Below are positions 1 to 9,545 of a DNA stretch of 64,000 nt, piece after piece; the first letter of the stretch is position 1, and each line of letters opens with the position of its first letter. Location of the stretch: assembly GCF_003264115.1 (NCBI RefSeq), contig NZ_CP021912.1, positions 620,001 to 684,000 of the forward strand. Reading direction: 5' to 3'. Below the pieces are notes generated by a model. The model did not search any database, had not been told where the DNA came from, and was given only the letters and a program-made list of their open reading frames with translations. Position numbers and translations under genes: made by a program. The stretch comes from Erythrobacter sp. KY5. Lineage in GTDB: Bacteria; Pseudomonadota; Alphaproteobacteria; Sphingomonadales; Sphingomonadaceae.

Positions 1-579
1 TTCAAATCGGACGACCGCCAGCGTCATTGGGATGAAAGCGCGGTGCGCCGCTTCCACGCGGCCTTTCGCAGCGCCGACCGCGTTTTCACCCTCTTCCGCA
101 GCCACTTTGTCGGCAAATCGAGCCCAAGCCACCTTTTCTGGGGCAGTTTCGACCTTGCCGTCACCCGCTTTTCCGGAAAAGAGGCACCGCTTCATCCCGG
201 CGGAGTTCCCAACCTGCCCGACCGCATAACGCGCGAAGCGTACAGTCACGAGGTGGCAAGCGCAGGCTTCTGGCTCGGTGGCTCAGGGATCGAGGAGGCG
301 GCCTTCTACGCTTACGGCTACCCCGCGCCCGACGGCCTCTCGGACACGATACTATCGACACCGGGAGCCTACTGGCATGCTGAGCTTGGCGAGTTCATCC
401 TGCCTTACGCGAAGGTCGCGCAGGCATCCGATCCGGACGCAGCGCTCCTATCCTTCCTTCTTGAAACCTATGAGGCCATTGCGACGCGGGCAGGTTGGGA
501 CCGCGCTGCACTGGAGATACCGGGCGGACAGTTCGGACAACCTTACGATATGGCATCACTACGGGAGGGGCGCGTATGA
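1..579 (+). CDS. DUF5996 family protein (5' end cut off by window)
   Basis: The reading frame is open from base 1, so the N-terminus lies outside the window. The visible ~192 codons carry the C-terminal half typical of DUF5996 proteins: an FRSHFVGKSSP stretch, FWGSFDLAVTRFSG, HPGGVPNLPD and REAYSHEVASAGFW. No catalytic role is established for this family, and I see no signal peptide or membrane segment in the visible part. A GTG at 43 could be mistaken for a start, but family-like residues continue upstream of it. The stop (577-579) overlaps the ATG of the next gene by four bases, so the two are probably translationally coupled. Confidence 0.8.
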   Translation, partial: FKSDDRQRHWDESAVRRFHAAFRSADRVFTLFRSHFVGKSSPSHLFWGSFDLAVTRFSGKEAPLHPGGVPNLPDRITREAYSHEVASAGFWLGGSGIEEAAFYAYGYPAPDGLSDTILSTPGAYWHAELGEFILPYAKVAQASDPDAALLSFLLETYEAIATRAGWDRAALEIPGGQFGQPYDMASLREGRV

Positions 580-1016
580 ATGGTTTCAGATTGCGCGAAC
601 GGTTCGTTTCGTCACACTGGTTCTGGTTCTTCGCAATCCTGACCGTGATGAGCGCTCTTGATTACTGGGATCACATCGCACGTCCGGGATCCTCCTTTGC
701 GCAGGCACCGTGGGCATGGCTCGGGTTCACCGCGGCCTCGCACGTGACCTTGCTTGGCCTCGCCTACGGAGCGGCGAGGCTTCTCGCGAAGCTGCCCATT
801 CCAGGCTTTGCTGCAGACACTATCGGCGTCGGGCTGGCGATTGCCGCACACCTGTTGGTGACGGGGCCAATGTGGGACAGTCTGTTTTGGGGTGGCAACC
901 TTATCTTCGACAACGTGACGGCGCCGACTGTGGTCGCCTCCCTTGTCTACATCGCTTACCGTCTTGCCTTCCTGCTGGCCCAGCGGCTGGCGACGCCGCC
1001 CAAGAGCCGCGCCTGA
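576..1016 (+). CDS. Small integral membrane protein, function unknown
   Basis: The product has 146 residues with about four hydrophobic segments (roughly 17-35, 48-68, 80-102 and 118-140), so it is probably an inner-membrane protein. I chose the ATG at 576 because it overlaps the preceding stop as ATGA and follows a GGGAGGGG purine tract at 563-570; an earlier in-frame start lies deep inside the upstream gene. I do not recognise a family. It ends 10 bp before the convergent nitronate monooxygenase gene. Its only functional clue is tight coupling to the DUF5996 gene. Confidence 0.7.
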   Translation: MNGFRLRERFVSSHWFWFFAILTVMSALDYWDHIARPGSSFAQAPWAWLGFTAASHVTLLGLAYGAARLLAKLPIPGFAADTIGVGLAIAAHLLVTGPMWDSLFWGGNLIFDNVTAPTVVASLVYIAYRLAFLLAQRLATPPKSRA

Positions 1017-1026
1017 TAGCGAGGCG

Positions 1027-2034
1027 TTATGAAAGCAAGCGCCTTGCTTGCTCGTCGATACCCGCGATCACGTCTGCCGCACTCGCATTCTCGCGTATCA
1101 GGCCGGTGCTTTCGCCGACGGTCACGTGAGCGCGCGAATAGTCGCCCGCCGCGACGCCTTCCTTGTAATTGGCGACGCCAGCGGCAGGGTCAGCAGCAAG
1201 CTCTTCGATGCGCCCCTCCCATTCGCGATGGATCGCGTTTCTCAATGCGCGGAAGTCGAAATGGGCAGGCCAGTTCTTTTCGCGCAGGATGTCGAACACT
1301 TTCGAGCGGGCAGAACCATCACCGGATGCGCTGACCGCTTCGGCAATCGCGGCTTGCGGGGCGAGCGATTCCCGTGTCGCCCAAAGGCGCGAACCCACCA
1401 GGGCGCCATCGGCCCCGAGCATCAACGCTGCCGCCAGCCCGCGCCCGTCCGCCACTCCGCCTGACGCAAGCAGTTGGACATCCGGCGCATGCCCTGCCAG
1501 CCAGTCTGCGATTTCGGGAACCAGCGTAAAAGTGCCGCGCCCGTCGAGCGCGTTCATGCCATGCCCGCCTGCCTCCCCGCCTTGCGCGACGATCACGCTG
1601 GCGCCTGCATCGACCGCTTCGGGTAATTGGGCAATCGTCTGAATCTGGCAGATCAGCGGGACGGCCGCATCGGTGATCCGCTTCGCTATCGCAGTCGGGT
1701 CGCCGAAAGAGAGCATGATGGCGGCAGGCTTTGCCGGCCGGTCGAGCACCCAGTCGAGCGCCGATGCGTCCTCATCCAGCCTCCACGTGATGAATCCGCA
1801 ACCAAGCTTTGCCAGCGCTGCGGGCTCACCACCAAGCGCGTCTTCGGCGGCGGTGTATTCGCGGCTCGTCCATTCCAGATCGCCATAGGCACCGCCAATA
1901 AGCGCGAGCGTGCCCGCCCTGGCGCAGGCAGCCGCAAGCTCACCCCCCGTGGCAAATGCCATCGGCGCAAGCGCAATCGGAGTGGCAAGACCGAAGCTTT
2001 TCGCAAAACGGCTCTGACGCAACCGATCGCTCAT
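1027..2034 (-). CDS. Nitronate monooxygenase (2-nitropropane dioxygenase family)
   Basis: This is a 335-residue FMN-dependent TIM-barrel protein. It has an N-terminal PIALAPMAFATGGELAAA segment, the glycine-rich QGGEAGGHG motif at residues 151-159 holding the family's active-site histidine, and a phosphate-binding ASGGVADGRGLAAALMLGADG stretch near 190-212. Family members oxidise alkyl nitronates such as propionate 3-nitronate, or act as flavin enoyl reductases; the sequence does not settle the substrate. A GAGGA ribosome site precedes the ATG, which overlaps the stop of the upstream dehydrogenase gene by four bases, so both are likely on one transcript. Length is normal for the family. Confidence 0.88.
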   Translation of the reverse strand: MSDRLRQSRFAKSFGLATPIALAPMAFATGGELAAACARAGTLALIGGAYGDLEWTSREYTAAEDALGGEPAALAKLGCGFITWRLDEDASALDWVLDRPAKPAAIMLSFGDPTAIAKRITDAAVPLICQIQTIAQLPEAVDAGASVIVAQGGEAGGHGMNALDGRGTFTLVPEIADWLAGHAPDVQLLASGGVADGRGLAAALMLGADGALVGSRLWATRESLAPQAAIAEAVSASGDGSARSKVFDILREKNWPAHFDFRALRNAIHREWEGRIEELAADPAAGVANYKEGVAAGDYSRAHVTVGESTGLIRENASAADVIAGIDEQARRLLS

Positions 2035-4145
2035 TGTGCATCCTCACTGGCTCGCATGGCCATGATATAGTCGGTCAGCGCGTCGATCTCATCCTCGATC
2101 AGTACGCCTTCCCATGGCGGCATGGCATAGCTCATCGCGACCGCTTCGCCGCCGCCCGAAATGGCAAGGCGCACGTGATCGCGGCTGCGGGTTGCGAATT
2201 CGTCTGAATGGAAACTGATCGGCGCTGCGCCAGCATTTTCCAGTAGCGCTGCCGCGTCCGGGCCGTCTCCATACCCGTTCTCGCCGTGGCAACGCGCGCA
2301 ATTGGTGACGTAGCTCTGGCGAATTTCAAGTTCGGTCAATGGCACAGCCTCGGCCGCTGCGGCCAGCCCTCCGCCGCCAATGCTGGCCTGGGCCCCTGCA
2401 TCCTTGCGGACCAGTTCGACGATGGCGCCATTGGGCGAAGAGGACGATCCCATCACCGTGATGAGGATGCGATCATCCGGCGTCTGGATCATCGAGGTGA
2501 AGCCGCGCTGCGCATACTTGTCAGCCTGGCCAAGCACCTCGACCTCTTCGATTATCTCGTCGACGGCAGGCATTGCCCAGAACTTGCCGGAGTAATTGTC
2601 GCCGAACAGGTATTTGCCATCGAGCTCGGGCCAGCGCGACCCGCGATAGACGATCCCGCCGATGACCGAACGATCATAAGCGGTGTGGCGATAGGTGTAG
2701 GCGGGTCCCTTTTGCTCGCCATGGATCGACGGGGGCGGAGGGAAGGTCGTTTCCTCGCGGCCTTCGACGAAGGGAAACTGGTAGTTCATGCCCTTCTCGA
2801 TGACGTTGACTTCCTCCCAGACGGTCGAGCCGACCTCACCTGCCCAGATCGAACCATTGGCCGGATCGAAGGCAAAACGGAAAGGATTGCGAAGGCCGAT
2901 GGCGTAGAATTCGCCAAGCGCGTCCTCTCGTCCTGCGAACGGATTGTCGAGCGGGATCGAATAGCCGCGCGATGCCCCGTTTTCCGGCTGACGCAGGATT
3001 GGGCCTGAAATGTCGCCGCCCTGATTGAGCACGTCGATCCGCAAGATCCCTCCGGCAAGCGTCGTGTCGATCGTCTGGTGGCTGTCGGCCATGTCGAGCT
3101 CGCCAATGGCGATGTAGAGCATGTCGTCCGGCCCGACCTCGACATGCCCGCCATTGTGATACTGCGTGGGGGGACGGCCAATTTCGATGAGGTTCAGCTG
3201 GCTTGCGCGCACAGCCTCTGGATCGCCAGCCCCGAGATCGAAGCGTGCAAGATAGTTAGTCTGCGCATCGGTTTCGAAACTGGTGAAATAGGCATAGATG
3301 AAATTGCGCCCTTCCTCGCCGAAGCGCGGGTCGAAATCGAAACCCATCGCTCCGTTTTCGAGGTTCACCTCGCCCACCTGATCGGCAAAGTCGACCAGCA
3401 ACTCCTTGGTGCCATCGTCGGGATAGCCAATGCGGTAAAGGCGGCCAGCGCGCTCTAGAACGACCATCTGGTTCGGTTCTCCCGGAACCATGCGGATCAT
3501 GATCGGCTGGAGCAGCTGGGTTTCAGTATTGACCGGCACCGTGATCCAGTCGCCATCGACCGAGACGTTCTGCTGCACGCGGAACTCAGCGACCGCATCG
3601 CGAAACTCCTGGCTCACCACGTAAGCAACTGCGGCGGCAAGCGGCGCGATGGTGACGAGGATCGCCAGCCATGCGAGCGGGTTCTTGAGCGAGGCGAAGA
3701 GCGCTGCGACCACTTCGCCGAGGCGCCCGACGATGCTTTTGTCCCGGTTTCCTCCGAAGATCGCATAGCCCAGCACGAACATCGCCACGCCCACAACAAA
3801 TGCGCCGACGAGCAAGCGATGGGGGAAGACGCTGGCGCTCATCAGAAACAAGGTGAGCGACCCGGCACCCCAGGCCGTGCCCCAGGCATAGACCTGTGCG
3901 GCGGTGCGCCGGGCTGTTGCGAACACGCCCTGTTTTGCGAAGATCGCGACCAGCGCAAAAACGACAAGGCTCGCCACCATCAGGTAGGTCACGGTGTTCG
4001 CAAGGTCGTCTGCGGACAGTTCGACTTCGGGAAGCGGGAGCGCGAGCCGTATGAGGGCATGCGTGACATCTACCAGCGCATAGCCAGCACCGAGCGCCAG
4101 CCCTGCGATAACCACGCTGATCGCCACTCCCAGAAATCTTTGCAT
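2031..4145 (-). CDS. Membrane-anchored PQQ-type sugar dehydrogenase fused to cytochrome c
   Basis: The 704-residue product has three parts. About five hydrophobic segments fill residues ~1-185. A glucose/sorbosone dehydrogenase-type beta-propeller follows (~195-600), with YHNGGHVEVG, GLRNPFRFAFD and GGIVYRG typical of that fold. A C-terminal c-type cytochrome has CARCH at 616-620 and a candidate axial methionine in YAMPP (~675). The design suggests periplasmic oxidation of a sugar or alcohol with electrons passed to heme c and on to the respiratory chain; the substrate is unknown. I prefer the ATG at 4145, behind an AAAGGG site, over a TTG at 4166. It shares ATGA with the next gene. Confidence 0.85.
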   Translation of the reverse strand: MQRFLGVAISVVIAGLALGAGYALVDVTHALIRLALPLPEVELSADDLANTVTYLMVASLVVFALVAIFAKQGVFATARRTAAQVYAWGTAWGAGSLTLFLMSASVFPHRLLVGAFVVGVAMFVLGYAIFGGNRDKSIVGRLGEVVAALFASLKNPLAWLAILVTIAPLAAAVAYVVSQEFRDAVAEFRVQQNVSVDGDWITVPVNTETQLLQPIMIRMVPGEPNQMVVLERAGRLYRIGYPDDGTKELLVDFADQVGEVNLENGAMGFDFDPRFGEEGRNFIYAYFTSFETDAQTNYLARFDLGAGDPEAVRASQLNLIEIGRPPTQYHNGGHVEVGPDDMLYIAIGELDMADSHQTIDTTLAGGILRIDVLNQGGDISGPILRQPENGASRGYSIPLDNPFAGREDALGEFYAIGLRNPFRFAFDPANGSIWAGEVGSTVWEEVNVIEKGMNYQFPFVEGREETTFPPPPSIHGEQKGPAYTYRHTAYDRSVIGGIVYRGSRWPELDGKYLFGDNYSGKFWAMPAVDEIIEEVEVLGQADKYAQRGFTSMIQTPDDRILITVMGSSSSPNGAIVELVRKDAGAQASIGGGGLAAAAEAVPLTELEIRQSYVTNCARCHGENGYGDGPDAAALLENAGAAPISFHSDEFATRSRDHVRLAISGGGEAVAMSYAMPPWEGVLIEDEIDALTDYIMAMRASEDAQ

Positions 4146-4283
4146 AAAAACCCTTTTTAGCGCCAAGCGAAGGTGCGCCGGTGAGGCCGCGCTGTTAACC
4201 GTGTTTTCGTAACAATTCGCCTAACTGTGAATCGACAAACGCACCATCTGCCAACCCCTTTTCTGCAAGATTCCTCCAAAACC

Positions 4284-6173
4284 ATGATTTCGACCCTTCT
4301 CTCGTCTGCGCGGCGACGCGGCGTCTTTGCCGTCTTCTCGCTTGCACTGCCGGTCTCTGCGCAAGCGCAAGAGAACGAAGCCTCCATCCTCGTCGAAGCC
4401 AGCCTGGCCGACCCAGCGAGCGATGCGCGGGCAAATGCAAAGGTGCTCGATGAGGATCGTCCGGGCGTGCGCGGCGCGGTTTCGGTCACTGAAGACCTGT
4501 CGCTGTTGCCCGGTGTCGTCGCTTTCGAGAAGGGTGGTCCCGGCGCGGGCTCATACGTCTCTATCCGAGGTGGCGAACCCAATTTTGCGCCCGTGACAAT
4601 CAACGGCGTGCGGGTCGACGACCCTTTGAATTCAAGCGGCGGCGGCTTTGACCTTTCACTGATCGACCCTGAGATTGTGCGGCGCATCGCGGTCGTATCC
4701 GGCCCGCAATCGACCGCTTATGGCGCAGACGCCTTGTCTGGCGTCATCGCGCTCGATGTCGGGCCGCGCGGCACAGGGGCTTCGGCTCACGCAGGGGTCG
4801 GGAGCGAGGGGCGCTATCGCTTCGGAGGATCGCTTGGCGTCGATGGCGATGCTGGGACATTCGGGATCGCTGGCGGATTTCTCGACAGCGACGATTTTGT
4901 CCCCGGCACATCGAGTGAGCGCTACTCGATTGCCGCCACGGCCTCGCCCAACCTTGGCGCGTCGATCAGCCTCGACCTGTTCGCACTCATCGCGGGAAGC
5001 GATAGCGAGGGATTTCCCGAAGACAGCGGAGGCCCGGAACTTGCGATCATCCGCGATCTTGAAACGCGGGACCGGCAGCAGATTGCTTTGGGCGGCACGC
5101 TTGCCGCGTCGCTCGCGCCTGAACTCACCGCGCAGTTGCGGCTCGGCTTCTCGCAAAGTGAGCTTGAGACCGATGCTCCCGGAATCGCCCCCGGTACACT
5201 AAGCGCTGTTCCACCGATCATCTCGGACAGCCGTCTGGAGCGCTACGAGGCCGTCGCGAGCCTCACGCATCGCCCGGCTGACTGGCTCTCACTCGAGGTA
5301 GGCACCAGTTTCACGCGCGAGGACGGTGAGAGCACCGGCTCGCTCGATTTCGGTGTGCTGATCCCCACCGCATTCACTATCGAGCGCGATATGCCCGGCG
5401 TGTTCTCAACGGTCACGATCGCGCCCGGATCGGGCGTGGAACTAAGCGGGGGCCTTCGCGTCGATTGGCCTGAAGATGCCTCGGCCCGCTGGACCCCGCG
5501 GGTCGGGGCGAGTGTTCCGGTCGCGGAGAGCGGCGCGCGGCTGTTTGCGAACTACGCGCGCGGCTTCAAGCGACCGAGCCTGTTTGCGCTCGGCTTTCCG
5601 CTGATCGCCAATCCCGATCTCGAAGACGAGCGCAGCGAGACTTTCGATGCAGGGGTTGAACTGGCCCCCGATGGCGAGCGGTGGACAATCACCGCAGCCT
5701 ACTTCCACGCGGAGTATCGCAACCTCGTCGATTTCGATCCCGAGCTGTTCACCAACGTCAATCGCAGCCGGGTCGAGGTGGACGGCGTGGAGGCGTCCGG
5801 CACCTTGCGAATGGGGCAAGTGAGTGCGCGCGCAGCTTTGACCTATCAGACCACCAGCAGCGCTGACGGCGCGCAATTGCGGTTCCGGCCCGACTGGACG
5901 GGACGTCTTGCACTTCGCTGGCAGGCGCTCAGCACCCTAGCGATCACGCTCAACGGTGAGTTTTCAAGCAGCTTCAACGATTCGTCAGTGCCGACCGGCT
6001 TGCTGCGCAATCCCGGCTACGAAACGCTGGCGCTCGACGCCGAATGGCAGGCGAGCAAGCACGTCGCCATCTTCGGCGCGCTTCGCAATCTCACGGACAC
6101 CGACTTCGAGCGGACGGTCGGCTTTCCCGAGCCGGGGCGAAATGTCTTCGTCGGAGTGCGAACGCGGTTCTGA
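4284..6173 (+). CDS. TonB-dependent outer-membrane receptor, BtuB-like
   Basis: The 629-residue product starts with a signal peptide ending near ALPVSAQAQ. A plug domain follows (SIRGGEPNFAPVTINGVRVDD; GPQSTAYGADALSGVI), then a beta-barrel ending in aromatic phenylalanine (VGVRTRF), the usual outer-membrane assembly signal. Length and plug resemble small BtuB-type transporters for corrinoids, siderophores or similar ligands. I see no cobalamin riboswitch upstream, so the ligand stays open. I chose ATG 4284 over a GTG at 4227 because it places the signal peptide correctly. The stop abuts that of the convergent PHA depolymerase with no spacer. Confidence 0.85.
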   Translation: MISTLLSSARRRGVFAVFSLALPVSAQAQENEASILVEASLADPASDARANAKVLDEDRPGVRGAVSVTEDLSLLPGVVAFEKGGPGAGSYVSIRGGEPNFAPVTINGVRVDDPLNSSGGGFDLSLIDPEIVRRIAVVSGPQSTAYGADALSGVIALDVGPRGTGASAHAGVGSEGRYRFGGSLGVDGDAGTFGIAGGFLDSDDFVPGTSSERYSIAATASPNLGASISLDLFALIAGSDSEGFPEDSGGPELAIIRDLETRDRQQIALGGTLAASLAPELTAQLRLGFSQSELETDAPGIAPGTLSAVPPIISDSRLERYEAVASLTHRPADWLSLEVGTSFTREDGESTGSLDFGVLIPTAFTIERDMPGVFSTVTIAPGSGVELSGGLRVDWPEDASARWTPRVGASVPVAESGARLFANYARGFKRPSLFALGFPLIANPDLEDERSETFDAGVELAPDGERWTITAAYFHAEYRNLVDFDPELFTNVNRSRVEVDGVEASGTLRMGQVSARAALTYQTTSSADGAQLRFRPDWTGRLALRWQALSTLAITLNGEFSSSFNDSSVPTGLLRNPGYETLALDAEWQASKHVAIFGALRNLTDTDFERTVGFPEPGRNVFVGVRTRF

Positions 6174-7409
6174 TTACCCGTGCGCTTCGATGAACTCTTC
6201 GACCACCGGAGCGACCTTGGTGCGCCAGCGGCTGCCATTGAAGATGCCATAATGCCCGGCGCCTTCGGCCATGTAATAGCGCTTCTTATCTGCGCTTAGG
6301 CCGGTTGCCAGTTTCAGAGCGGCCTTGGTCTGTCCGAGGCCCGAAATATCGTCGCGTTCGCCCTCGATAGCGAGCAAAGCGGTGTCGGTGATCTGTGTCA
6401 GATCGACGATCTCGCCCTTGTGCTCGAAAGTGCCGTTGGGGATCGAATGCTTCTGGAAAACCTCCTCAACCGTCTGGAGGTAGAATTCGGCAGTCATGTC
6501 GCACACGGCGCGGTATTCGTCGTAGAAATCCTTGGTCGCCTGCGCGCCCTCATCATTGCCTGCGGTGAGGTGTTTAAACATCTCATAATGGCTCATCATG
6601 TGGCTCTGCAGGTTCATGCTCATGAATGCGTTCAACTGCATGAAGCCGGGATAGACCATCCGGCCAGCGCCGCGATATTGCATCGGCACGCGTGCGATGA
6701 CCGAGGTCCGGAACCACTCGATCGGACGGTTCATAGCGTGATCGTTGACGCTCGTAGGACTTTCGCGCGTGTCGATCGGTCCGCCCATCATGGTGAGCGT
6801 CTTGGGTGTTGCAGGCGACTTGTGCTGGTTGAGCAGGGCGGTCGTCGCATAAGCGGGCACGCTCGGCTGGCAAACGGCGAGCATATGCGGGCGCTGACCG
6901 GGCTCGACCTGCTCGATATATTCGAGGAACTCGGTGAGGTAGTCGATATACGTGTCGAGATCGAAATGCCCTTCATGCAAGGGCACCGTCTTCGCGTCGG
7001 CCCAGTCGGTGATGTAGACCTCGTACTTCTGAAGCATTCGCTTGACGGTACCGCGCAGCAGGGTCGCGTAATGTCCGCTCATCGGAGCAACGATCAGCAG
7101 CTTGGGCCGCTTGTCGTCGACACCGTCGAGGCGGAAGCGTTTGAGGTCGCCAAACGGGCGGTTCAGGACCGTTGCCTCGATAACCGACATCGTCTTGCCA
7201 TCGACATCGACCTCTGTGATGCCGAAAGCGGGCTTGCCGTAATGCGCCGTTGCATGGGCCAGCACGTCGAGCGCGTTGGCCGCGATGCCGCCGATGCCCC
7301 AATAGCTCATCGGATTGGCCGGGCTCGCCAGCATTTCAGAGCTCATCGAGGCGAGCGAGCTCACCGAATTCATCCAGCTGCGTTGCAGTTCGTAGGCTTG
7401 GTAAAGCAT
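6174..7409 (-). CDS. phaZ: Intracellular polyhydroxyalkanoate depolymerase
   Basis: This 411-residue alpha/beta-hydrolase lacks a signal peptide and matches the cytoplasmic PhaZ family that degrades native PHA granules. The nucleophile is a cysteine in AVCQPS (Cys180), as in intracellular depolymerases, rather than the lipase-box serine of secreted enzymes. A histidine in EGAGHYGIFNG (~392) completes the catalytic set. The N-terminus (MLYQAYELQRSWM) is family-typical. An AGGA site precedes the ATG. A TGC-N3-GCA element upstream (7503-7517) resembles PhaR operators, which would link expression to the PHA cycle. No PHA synthase or phasin gene lies in the window. Confidence 0.92.
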   Translation of the reverse strand: MLYQAYELQRSWMNSVSSLASMSSEMLASPANPMSYWGIGGIAANALDVLAHATAHYGKPAFGITEVDVDGKTMSVIEATVLNRPFGDLKRFRLDGVDDKRPKLLIVAPMSGHYATLLRGTVKRMLQKYEVYITDWADAKTVPLHEGHFDLDTYIDYLTEFLEYIEQVEPGQRPHMLAVCQPSVPAYATTALLNQHKSPATPKTLTMMGGPIDTRESPTSVNDHAMNRPIEWFRTSVIARVPMQYRGAGRMVYPGFMQLNAFMSMNLQSHMMSHYEMFKHLTAGNDEGAQATKDFYDEYRAVCDMTAEFYLQTVEEVFQKHSIPNGTFEHKGEIVDLTQITDTALLAIEGERDDISGLGQTKAALKLATGLSADKKRYYMAEGAGHYGIFNGSRWRTKVAPVVEEFIEAHG

Positions 7410-7502
7410 GTGCGTATCCTGTTGCGGTCTTTGATAAGACCTGCCGCGCGTTTGGCGCCCGCAGCTGTGCGAATTGAGTGTGAGATGGCCCTTACCCGCT
7501 TA

Positions 7503-7517
7503 TGGTGCAATGCACAA
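7503..7517. promoter_or_regulatory. Putative PhaR/PhbF-type operator
   Basis: TGGTGCAATGCACAA contains a TGC-N3-GCA core with flanking TG, close to the TG-N-TGC-N3-GCA pattern described for PHA repressors of the PhaR/PhbF family. It lies about 95 bp upstream of phaZ and 75 bp before the divergent ABC transporter gene. A second imperfect GTGC-N5-GCAC pair is at 7552-7564. The core is short, so chance is possible. Confidence 0.4.
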
Positions 7518-7590
7518 TTGGCCTGAGATATACTCACTGGCTCATTGCCGTGTGCTTTTTGCACGTGAAATTTGGCGCATGGGTGGCTAG

Positions 7591-9429
7591 ATGGGGCCAG
7601 CTATGAGCGGGGAAGCATCCGAAATCTCGACCGATGACGTCTCAGACGACGTCGAAAACGCGCCCGCGACGAAGAAGTCGCGTTCGCTCGCACCATTGCG
7701 CATGGTTTACCGTGAGGCAGGCAAATATCCCGCCCAGATCGGCTATGCGCTGGCGGCCTTGACTGTCACGGCGCTTGCGACGCTCGCTATTCCCTGGCGG
7801 TTCAAGGTCATCATCGACGATGCCTTTGGCGGCACGGCAGGTCCTGAAGAGATCGCGCACGCCTTTCAGTATTTGCTGATGATCGTGCTTATCCTTGGCA
7901 TCGGTACGGCGGCGCGGTTCTATTTCGTGAGCTGGATCGGGGAACGGGTTGTCGCCGACATCCGCCTGAAAGTTCAACAGAACCTCCTCAGGATGTCGCC
8001 CGGATTCTACGAAGAGAACAGCCCAAAGGAAATCTCGAGCCGAATGACGTCGGACACCGCAATCATCGAAACGGTGGTTGGCACGACTGTCTCGGTGGCT
8101 CTGCGCAACACGCTGACGGGGATCGGGGGGATCGCCCTCCTGCTCTATCTCGCGCCGACGCTGACGCTGGGTTTGCTGATCGGCATTCCGCTCGTGATCG
8201 CGCCGATTGTTTTCTTCGGGCGCAAGATCCGCAGCGTTTCGCGGTCGAGCCAGGACCGTGTTGCCGATGTTGGCGCCTATGTCACCGAAGTGCTCTCCGC
8301 CATGAAGGTCGTGCAGAGCTTCGGGCAGGAGCAGCGCGAAGGCGACCGCTTCGGCGGCGTGGTCGAGCGGACTTTCGACACCGCGAGAAAGCGCATCGCC
8401 CTTCGTGCGGGCATGACTTCGATTGTGATCCTGTTGATCTTTGGCGGCATCACGCTCGTCATGTGGCGCGGCGCGCTCGCCGTTTCGGAGGGCGCAATCA
8501 GTGGCGGCACGATTGCCGCTTTCGTGCTGACGGGCGGGCTGGTCGCGGGTGCGTTCGGTTCCTTGACCGAAGTGTACGGCGATCTGCTTCGAGGGGCAGG
8601 CGCAGCGAGCCGGCTTGCCGAATTGCTCGAAGCCAGACCTGCTATCGCAGCGCCCGCGCGGCCTGAAAAATTGCCAGTGCCCGCGCGAGGATCGCTCTCG
8701 TTCCGCAATGTGACATTTCGCTACCCGGCACGGCCCGAAACCCCTGCGCTCAAGAATTTCAGCCTGGAAATCGAACCGGGCGAAACCGTCGCCATCGTGG
8801 GGCCTTCGGGCGCGGGAAAGTCGACCCTGTTTCAGCTGGTTGAGCGATTTTACGATCCGCAAGTGGGCACAATACGTCTCGACGGCGTGCCGCTCACAAA
8901 AGCGGACCCTGCCGAAATCCGCGATCGCATCGCCTTCGTCCCACAGGACGGTGTGCTCTTCAGCGCCGATGCGCGCGACAACCTTCGCTATGGCCGATGG
9001 GATGCGAGCGAAGAGGAAATCTGGGAAGCTGCGCGCGCGGCAAACGCGCATGAATTTCTCAAGGCGCTTCCCGATGGGCTGGACACCTATCTGGGCGAAG
9101 GCGGTACGCAACTTTCCGGCGGTCAGCGGCAGCGTGTCGCGATTGCCCGTGCGCTCTTGCGCGATGCACCGATCCTGTTGCTGGACGAGGCGACCAGTGC
9201 ACTGGATGCCGAGAGTGAGCAGCTGGTGCAGCAGGCGCTCGACGGGCTGATGAAAGATCGGACCACACTGGTTATCGCTCACCGCCTGGCCACCGTGCGT
9301 GCGGCGGATCGCATCATCGTTCTCGACAATGGCGAGATCGCAGAACAGGGCACGCATTCGGAGCTGACGGCGGCGGGCGGGCTTTATGCACGCCTCGCCT
9401 CGCTCCAGTTCGCAGCCGAAGCTGCGTAG
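7591..9429 (+). CDS. ABC exporter, fused permease and ATPase (MsbA/BmrA type)
   Basis: The 612-residue half-transporter has a six-helix membrane domain at about residues 45-330, then a nucleotide-binding domain with Walker A GPSGAGKST (~404), signature LSGGQRQRVAIARAL (~507), Walker B ILLLDEATSALD (~527) and H-loop VIAHRLAT (~560). It should work as a homodimer exporting a hydrophobic substrate such as a lipid, drug or peptide. The acidic N-terminal ~25 residues are poorly conserved in such proteins. A second ATG at 7603 is an equally possible start. It is divergent from phaZ and followed by an unrelated peptidase gene. Confidence 0.9.
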   Translation: MGPAMSGEASEISTDDVSDDVENAPATKKSRSLAPLRMVYREAGKYPAQIGYALAALTVTALATLAIPWRFKVIIDDAFGGTAGPEEIAHAFQYLLMIVLILGIGTAARFYFVSWIGERVVADIRLKVQQNLLRMSPGFYEENSPKEISSRMTSDTAIIETVVGTTVSVALRNTLTGIGGIALLLYLAPTLTLGLLIGIPLVIAPIVFFGRKIRSVSRSSQDRVADVGAYVTEVLSAMKVVQSFGQEQREGDRFGGVVERTFDTARKRIALRAGMTSIVILLIFGGITLVMWRGALAVSEGAISGGTIAAFVLTGGLVAGAFGSLTEVYGDLLRGAGAASRLAELLEARPAIAAPARPEKLPVPARGSLSFRNVTFRYPARPETPALKNFSLEIEPGETVAIVGPSGAGKSTLFQLVERFYDPQVGTIRLDGVPLTKADPAEIRDRIAFVPQDGVLFSADARDNLRYGRWDASEEEIWEAARAANAHEFLKALPDGLDTYLGEGGTQLSGGQRQRVAIARALLRDAPILLLDEATSALDAESEQLVQQALDGLMKDRTTLVIAHRLATVRAADRIIVLDNGEIAEQGTHSELTAAGGLYARLASLQFAAEAA

Positions 9430-9545
9430 CGCTAAACTTTCGACAAAGCGCGGCCTTGCGGCGACAAGCGGCAACCTTGGCCTGCGCGATGCGCTAGACG
9501 AGCATCCGGGGAACAACTGAACATTTTTGACCAACGGGGACCGCT

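Noticed and set aside
4167..4283. Possible cobalamin riboswitch before the BtuB-like receptor
   Set aside because: The leader is only ~117 bp and lacks B12-box-like sequence.
7642..9534. 630-codon minus-strand open frame opposite the ABC exporter
   Set aside because: It is the shadow of a GC-rich gene. The plus strand has every ABC motif in order, while the antisense product has no recognisable domain.
9510..9536. GGAAC word before the M13 gene as an EcfG general-stress promoter
   Set aside because: No CGTT-like -10 element occurs at the required 16-18 bp distance.
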